This document shows, piece by piece, positions 57,023 to 64,000 of a stretch of DNA of 64,000 nt (positions within the stretch are counted from its first letter, which is position 1; each line of letters opens with the position of its first letter). The DNA lies in NCBI RefSeq assembly GCF_023078275.1, contig NC_062983.1, forward strand, positions 8,797,001-8,861,000, written 5' to 3'. The DNA is from Leguminivora glycinivorella (taxonomy: Eukaryota; Arthropoda; Insecta; Lepidoptera; Tortricidae). Below the pieces are notes generated by a model. It was not told where the DNA came from. It searched no databases and was given only the letters and a program-made list of their open reading frames with translations. The translations under genes and the position numbers were made by a program.

Positions 57023-57203
57023 ATCCATACTAATATTATAAATGGGAAAGTGTGTATGTCTGTTTGTTTGTCCGTCTTTCACGGTAAAACGGAGCGACGA
57101 ATTAACGTGATTTTTTAGGTGGAGATAGTTGAAGGGATGGAGCGTGACATAGGCTTCTGTTTGTCTCTTTCTAACGCGAGCGAAGCCGCGGGCAAAAGCT
57201 AGT
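57023..57203 (+). mobile_element. Lepidopteran short repeat with GAAGCCGCGGGC end
   Basis: Contains ACGGAGCGACGAATTAACGT and ends GAAGCCGCGGGCAAAAGCTA. Confidence 0.7.
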
Positions 57204-57878
57204 AATGTATGTACTCTGAATCGCGCTCCGATTGTATTATTCAATAGCTCCGGTATGATAATGATATCGGGCTCGTACTATGTAAGTAAATAATGGGCGG
57301 TTGAATGGCTTGCGATTAATTAAAAGGGAGCATCAAGCAAAACAAGTATTATTTTAAAGAACGTAAATATTTACGTACTGTATCTGTTAAAGTTTATATA
57401 AAAATAAAGTAAAATAGAGAAATCCGCGAGAGAGATAAGTATGTCATGCAGGATCGTAGTAAAATCGTAGTAAGATCCTAGTAGTAACGCCGTCGCGTCT
57501 CATACTTCCATATCGATAAGGTTTCATTTCGTATGCGTCGCATCGCCGTCGCGCGACCATCGCGCGACCGTCGCCCACGCAAGCCACGGCGTAAAAAATC
57601 CGGTAAACAGGCGTGTCAGGCGTGTTTATGTATGATAAAGTTTATCAAGTACCTGCTTAGTTACAAAGTTTTGGTAACAAGGGCGTGTTGTTTTCGTTTG
57701 TCGCATACGTGTCAAGAGGAAATAGGCTTATTTGATTGAGTTAGGTACTAAAAATACCTATGTATAACTATTGGATTTTAAAGTGTCAATATCAAGTTGT
57801 CAACACGCTTTATATGTATCTACACGTAAATAAAACCATATAAAACTTAGCGAGCCTTTGTTAATTTTTGTGTTATTA

Positions 57879-59506
57879 GGTAACTGTCCTATATTACGGG
57901 AACTTAAGACGTTTCCTACTTTGAGTGAGGATTGTAAAAAAAATGCGAAGTTTCTAGTCGTGTTAATTATTTTATTTTAAGGATAAGTCTTCTACGATGG
58001 ATTTAAGACACAATTTTGTATCGTAACTTCTAATTTATAAAAATTACCGTTGTTTTACTTAACCCTTAGTTTGTCCATTATTGCGGGATACAATTTTGGT
58101 ATGGCTTCAATTCCGGGAGTCGTTGTACGTAATTACGGGATACCTTTAAAGTCCACGTTGTTGAAGCATAATGTAAAGAAACGAATTAAAAATATTGTTT
58201 ACATAAATATATAAATGCACATATCGTTTTGATAGTTGCTTATACTGAGTGTATTTTTTATAATTGGCAATGTTTTGATGGGTTGGGGTGGGATGGGAAA
58301 TATGATATTTTACGGTATAACTATGTATTGTATGGTATAATGACAGGGTGTTATAAGTTTTACTGTCTGTCTAAGACATCGCTTTCGAATGGATGAAACG
58401 ATTTAGATTAGTTTGTTTCGTTTGAAAGCTGAATTAGTCGAGAGTGTTCTTAGCCATGTTTGATGAAAAACGCTTTACAATGTCGGGTTTTTTTTTTTTT
58501 CAAAATTTAATTTCAATCCAGAAGCTATTGCCGGTGCAAAATTGCACGGTACTCAATATGCGGTATAAAGATTTTTAGCTAACTAAGGAAGTTTAAAAAC
58601 ATAATAGTCGGGTATCTATACCTTATTTTATATTTTTATATTTTAATACACTTTATATAGGCATACCGGAATAAGATACACTCATATAAAGTCATGTACT
58701 TAATTACAGCAGTCAAAACGAAGGCTATATTAAAAGACAAACAAGATTTTTTTCTTAGTACATTGGAAGATTAAATAACAATTATACTCAAAACATTGAA
58801 ATAAGTAACCTTTGTGCTTTAATTTTGTGAAACAAAACAAATTTAATGTCAATGCCACACTCCAATATTTCGCACGAGTATACATTTCGTACTCAATTAT
58901 GAGACTAAAATCTAAAAAATATATGTACCGTAATTATGTCACTATAATCTGTAATCTTTACTCAATATATTTACATCAAATATATAAATATACTTCACCG
59001 CAAATAGTAATAAAACATAAAAACATTGCGGACTGTGTTTCCGTTATTCCGTGATACTCCCGCAATTATGTACACCGCGTCAAAATGGTGTACATTATTC
59101 CGGGAGCGGGTATTTTTATTAAAATATGCTTTAAATTAATTTGAAAAGATGATATAAATGTATTTTAATAACTATAAGACAATTATGATACAAATTTAAT
59201 ATAAATAAACTTACCCGCATCACAGTAAACCCTTAAGAAGTTCCGCTGCCGCGTTAAGCTCACCGTCAAACATGCCCATAGAAACCACTGCGTGGTTGCG
59301 ACTGACGCGTTTGGAGGTAGCTCACGGCTTCAAAAGATGCGATAGATATTCGAAATTCGACTTTTTCGGTTCTATTTGATCTATAGTTAATAAAATACTG
59401 CCTTAAATTAAGATTTTACTGATAGTTTCCTTATTTTGCGACAAAAACCAAAGTATGCCGCAATAATGTACCACATTTTACTATCCCGGAATAGTGTACA
59501 GTTACC
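57879..59506. mobile_element. Non-autonomous DNA element with TATTnCGGGA motif clusters
   Basis: Terminal inverted repeats: GGTAACTGTCCTATATTACG at the left, and ATTCCGGGATAG plus GGTAACTGTACAC when the right end is read on the minus strand. The motif TATTnCGGGA and its complement recur inside both ends. The internal part includes a LINE-tail fragment near 58330-58490. 1628 bases, no coding. I could not settle the target duplication. Confidence 0.6.
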
Positions 59507-61059
59507 TTTTTAACAAACTTCAATATAAAGGATAATACTGTTAGATCAAACATTATATCTATATTTTCAATCTCAAATATTATAGTCTAGATAGTTATAC
59601 TTATATAAAACTAGCTTCTTCCCGCGGCTTCGCCCGCGTACTAAAAGTAATCTTATTCAAACGTTGAACATTGGACCCCCATTTCACCCCTTAGGATGTG
59701 AATTTTGAAAAATCCTTTCTTAGTGCTCCTCTAATACACCTTATAACTCTTATAAGCTAGCTAGCTAGCTCTTACCGAGCTAAATTTGGAATCTCTAGGA
59801 CCAGCGATTTCGGCTGTGCGTTGATATGTCAGTCATTCAGTCAGTTTCTTATTTTGTTATATATATAAAAAATGTTCATACCTACTTAAGTTTTCTGTTC
59901 GGCAATACCTTTAGATCTAGGTTAAGACATATTTTGAAACAACAGAACATATGTATATGGTAGTTACATACCTAACTAAACTAGTAGATAGAATACTTGA
60001 ACCAAATCATTTCTAACTTTCATCACACATTATCATAAGCACACACTTGAAGACATTGCAATAATCAGATCGACCTCCTTCCCATATGACCTGTCAAACA
60101 GTTGCGTCATGTCATACTATGTGATCTATACGAGTATACGCAAGTGAGCATAGATCACATGAATCGGTCTATCATTGTAGATCATCGACCTTGTGCCGTT
60201 TAGTGTAGTGAAAGTGGATGGCCGTGGGGACCCGGTGATGGATGGTACCTATAGAGGGACATATAGGTACCTATGGTTGTACAGTGGGTAATAGATAGCT
60301 GAGCATTGTGCAGATACCAATAGGTAAGCATAGTTTTAAATGAACTCCCACGATTAGTTTTCAAATTGATAGTAAGTTTTTATAGCAAAACAGCTTCGTT
60401 GTTTTATAAAAGGTAACTGCTTTATTTCCAAGCATAAAATAAGTTAGCTTAATAGATAATTTAGCAAAAAACGGATAAAATATCTAAACTATCCAGGCCT
60501 ACAAAAAATCAAACCATACCATACAAAATTAAAATTATCGCTTTAAACTGAAAATAAAGTAAGTAGGTAATACGATACATAACAAAAGTCATAGGTACTA
60601 TCAGCTGCAAAAGTGCATGGCGAATTTATCAATGAATTTCATTCATAATTTCTCCATGCAATTTTCCAGCTCACTGTACCTGAAACTTACACTTCAACTG
60701 TATGAAAAGCGTTATTGACTTAGCTTATTGTTCCCACGCTACCCTAAGTCTGGAAGAGATCGCATAGCAATAAGACTACCTCGTGCAATGTGAGTAAAGG
60801 TTTTATTATAAATAAAGATATATTTGTCGTGCAATAAACATTTAATTGCTCACATACAGGTGTATAGGGCATGGCAAGGGCATTTAGCTCATAACATAGA
60901 GTGAAGCAATAAATCCTGTATTATGTTATATACCAACAGCCCAAGGGAGCAATTCGTGAGCTGTGTGCGGGTGATGAAAATGTTACGAAAAAGGTCATTT
61001 AACTTGTCTTTATGTACAGTTAATAAAACTATTGCAAATAACCTAACCACAAAATTAAA

Positions 61060-61290
61060 ATTTCGAAATAACCCCCGACCGCGACATAGTGGACCGATTT
61101 TCATAAAACATGGCTAAGAACACTCCCGACTAACTCAGCTTTCAATAAAAAAAAACTAAATCTAAATCGGTTCATCCGTTCGAGAGCTACGATGCCACAG
61201 ACAGACACACACACAGACAGACAGACCAACAGACAGACAGACAGACACGTCAAACTTATAACACCCCGTCGTTTTTGCGTCGGGGTTAAA
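61060..61290 (+). mobile_element. LINE-like 3' end with CAGA microsatellite
   Basis: Contains TCATCCGTTCGAGAGCTACG, an (ACAG)n tract and AACACCCCGTCGTTTTTGCG, a common lepidopteran LINE tail. A minus-strand relative is near 58330-58490. Confidence 0.6.
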
Positions 61291-61569
61291 AATCAAAGTT
61301 GTAAAAAATTGCATTGCCTATAGTACCGACGCTTTGAAGTATTTATAATATGATCTAAACATTTATTTTAATTTTATGCTAATTTACGTTACCGTAATTG
61401 TATATTTATAGATAAAGTTAAGTAAAAGAAGTACGCTATTAGTAATTACTTTCGTACATTGATCTTTCTGTTCCTATTTCTATCTCACACGACACGCATA
61501 ATTTTACTATTGTCCCGTTCACACAGTATCTATCAAAAGACAGACAGATCAATGTACGAAATTATTCTT

Positions 61570-62095
61570 TCTTTAAGACGCTACAGGAGCGAAAATGCTA
61601 AAATGGAAAAGAGCCCCCTTTCAATTTGAGAATTCTAGTTTAATATACTAGTGTCATTAACTAGATTTATCGATAAAAAATTGTCCATTAAGAACAATTC
61701 AGTTAAAAGATATTGCGAAAAAATCTTTACAATCGAGGTTCCGCTCTCGACTGTTTCTTCGAAACTTAATCAATCATAACGAAATTTGAGAATCTGAATA
61801 ACAATGAAATAATCTGTGTCGGACCGTATAGTTTTTTTGGCTAATTGTCACCAATTTTGAATACCATACCTTTTTTACCATACGCCATAATCAATAACAC
61901 CGTTTTTAGAAATGTTTCATGGGCTCTAGCGTCTTTAAAAATCAGAATATCAAAAAAAATGAAAACGGTCCGACGCAGATAAAAATTATAATAATCTGTG
62001 TTGAAAAAATCATTCCTCTATCTTCAAAAACCAGGGAGGAAATAGTCGAGAGCGTTTGTATGGAGAATTGACCCCTCCTGTGTCGTCTTAAGCGC
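61570..62095. mobile_element. Repeat copy 2 of a 520-base family
   Basis: Partner of 43935-44453; begins AGACGCTACAGGAGCGAAAA and ends CCTCCTGTGTCGTCTTAAG, so the ends pair as an inverted repeat. Confidence 0.6.
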
Positions 62096-62821
62096 CGTCC
62101 TATCTTTATACCCTCTGTGACTTCGTAAACACTTTTCAATTAAATTTTTACCCCTAAACAATAGTTAATGTCTAAAAATATCATCTATTCTAAGATTTCT
62201 AAGAATATAGGTATTATTATGTAAAATTCTATCTCAACACTTTACAAACTCGAGTTCAGATATTATAATTGGGACACGATTCGTGGATTCACGTTTTCGT
62301 TGTTTTTGATTAGTTCACGATATTACGAACGAAACAAATGAAACAACGGTTTATTTATCGAATAGAGTACTCATCGTGCCACAAAACCAAAGGTTGGGTA
62401 ATAAAGTTTACAATGAATGCGATGACATTTTAAGCTTTTACGACATGGAATTTCTATAGATACACCCAGAATCGAAATAATATAGCCAGCCAGCATCGAA
62501 AGTAGCAGATCAAACAACGCTTTAAAAGTGTACCATTCCTAACACGGAAAAAAACAGTGTTCAAGAATAAACTTAAAAAACATCTCTTGGATATCCTATA
62601 GGAATGGCGATGGCCATTACTGCCTACCGGATCGTCCAATAGATTACGAGTATTATGGTTAGTATAGCAATATTTTTGTTTTGTTATACTTATTAGCGAG
62701 CTCTGACTCCACAGTCAAACTATATAAATAGTTTTGTGAAGCTATATATTTAAAATAATGTTCTTGTACCCACATGTATATTAATTGAATAAATATGATA
62801 ACGTAAAGAAATGATTATCTA

Positions 62822-63170
62822 TACAGGGTGAAACATGGGTCGTGAACAGTGATTTTTGTTTCTATTGCAGTATTTTAAGGCAAATTCATTGCATTAACTC
62901 TTTAAGCAAACAATAAAACTTATTTGATATTCATTTAAAATAGGAAAAATACCAACCTTATGGTCACCCTATCTGGGACTAGACTGTAGCTTTAAGTGTA
63001 TGTACTTAAAATTACTGTTATGTAGATTTATTTTATCAATCGAGTACCTACTTAGACTCTCAAACAAGATCATCTGTGTATTCCAAGAACCTACATTATG
63101 CACTTAATGTAAACACACTTGGCATTGGTTGTTACCATATTTTATTTTGAAAAAAAAAAGATCGCTAATT
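62822..63170. mobile_element. 3' untranslated part of the mariner-like element
   Basis: From ATACAGGGTGAAACATGGGT to the transposase stop. No other content. The boundary is inferred from the terminal-repeat-like sequence. Confidence 0.5.
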
Positions 63171-64000
63171 TTACACGTACTTTAATAAATGTTCAAAATG
63201 ATCGCCTCCTAATTCATTACACAACTGTGCCCGTCTCCGGTGGTTGTCTTTGACTCTCCTCAGCACGAATTGGTCGGTTTTTACTTCGTTTAAAAGCGGC
63301 TATAATTTTAATACGCAGCTCTGCCACTGTATCGGATACCTGTTCATAAACCCTTCTCTTGATCTCACCCCATAGGTAAAAGTCCAAAGGCCTTAAGTCA
63401 GGACTACGCGGTGGCCATTGTATGGGTCCATTTCGGCCTATCCAGCGCTCGGGGTATTCGTTATCCAAGTAATTACGGACGTCACGTTGAAAATGAGCAG
63501 GTGCTCCATCTTGCTGATAATGTAAGTTCACTAAATCCTCCTCAGGCACTCCTTCTAGCAATTCGGGGAGTACCTGCTGTAGGAAACGGAGATAGTTCGC
63601 CCCATTCTGACGCCCTTCAATAAAGTGAGGGCCAATCACTGTATTATTGATGATACCCGCCCAGACATTCACACTGAACCTCACCTGATACGCATTCTTT
63701 CGCACAACCTGTGGGTTGTGTTCGCTCCACCAATGTTCATTGTGTTGGTTGAAAAGTCCGATCCTCGTAAATGTCGCTTCGTCGGTCCATAAGATGTTTG
63801 TATCTTGGTTTTGCAACAACCACCGACAAAATTCTACCCTTTTCGCGTAATCTGCTAACACGAGATCCTGTACGGGCTGAAAATGAAACGGGTGTTGGCC
63901 AGACGCATTAAGCAAACGCCACACGTACATCTGGTTTACACGAAAGCGTCTGGCAGCTTGTCTAGTACTCGCTTGTGGATTTCTATTAAAGAAGTTCCGT
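63171..64000 (-). pseudogene. Tc1/mariner-superfamily transposase, frameshifted, runs off the window
   Basis: DDE transposase of the IS630-Tc1-mariner superfamily. A helix-turn-helix stretch (STRQAARRFRVNQMYVWRLL) is at the window edge, then WTDEATF, HYQQDGAPAHF and PPRSPDLRPLDFYLWG carry the three catalytic acids in order. The main frame stops near 63217 after a shift at about 63270-63300. The correct C-terminus, RRAQLCNELGGDHFEHLLKY, continues in another frame to TAA at 63171-63173. The 5' part lies beyond base 64000. The likely element end (ATACAGGGTG) is near 62822. Confidence 0.85.

Larger units (their letters stand above)
38770..62821. other. No protein gene found; sas first intron or intergenic
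   Basis: Both strands were scanned for a signal-peptide exon ending in phase 1 that could start sas, and for other genes. Nothing convincing was found outside the repeats listed separately. Open frames here are short, AT-rich and without motifs. Stretches such as 44600-45300, 49400-50050 and 59650-60600 hold nothing I recognise. Confidence 0.5.

Noticed and set aside
1..64000. CRISPR array, bacterial operon or viral gene cluster
   Set aside because: The only short tandem structures are eukaryotic exon copies and satellites. All recognisable genes are insect nuclear genes with introns.

Overview
The window looks like nuclear DNA of a moth or butterfly. It is AT-rich and intron-rich, and it is full of small fold-back elements. 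It also carries several repeats I recognise from lepidopteran genomes: a short element ending in a GAAGCCGCGGGC motif, SINEs, RTE-type LINE tails, and MITEs with a GGCCAGTTGCATCAA end. Two insect genes can be rebuilt exon by exon. They converge, with about 6 kb between their 3' ends.

The plus-strand gene (before base 1 to 5746) is the 3' part of amontillado, the insect prohormone convertase 2 (PC2). Five coding exons (2605-5746) give the end of the subtilisin domain, the P domain and the C-terminus. The catalytic-serine exon that should precede them appears only as a decayed tandem array of partial copies (about 780-2250). Two of those copies keep an open frame.

The minus-strand gene (11716-38769) is stranded at second (sas), an apical epithelial surface receptor. 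Eighteen exons encode a Ser/Thr/Pro-rich N-terminal region, four VWC domains, a proline-rich linker, three FN3 domains, one membrane segment and a short NPAY tail. The start codon and signal peptide exon were not found, so 38770-63000 is either its first intron or intergenic DNA. The tail ends at a UGA followed by C, and 32 further open codons follow in the same frame. This is a candidate stop-codon readthrough extension.

The most unusual feature is shared by both genes. At least seven exons (two in amon, five in sas) have partial, diverged copies of themselves, and every copy lies just 3' of its source in the transcribed direction. Copies often keep the 3' part of the exon and its splice donor, and copy number ranges from one to about nine. 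I see no functional assignment for them.

The rest is repeat DNA: a 1.5 kb near-perfect palindrome in the last sas intron (12555-14075), two elements with hAT-like structure, a palindromic pair of tRNA-like genes (40046-40241), RTE and mariner relics, and many fold-back MITEs. One sas exon is out of frame by two bases, one sas splice junction by one base, and the mariner transposase by one base. Uncorrected assembly indels are therefore possible and should be ruled out before any decay is taken as biological.
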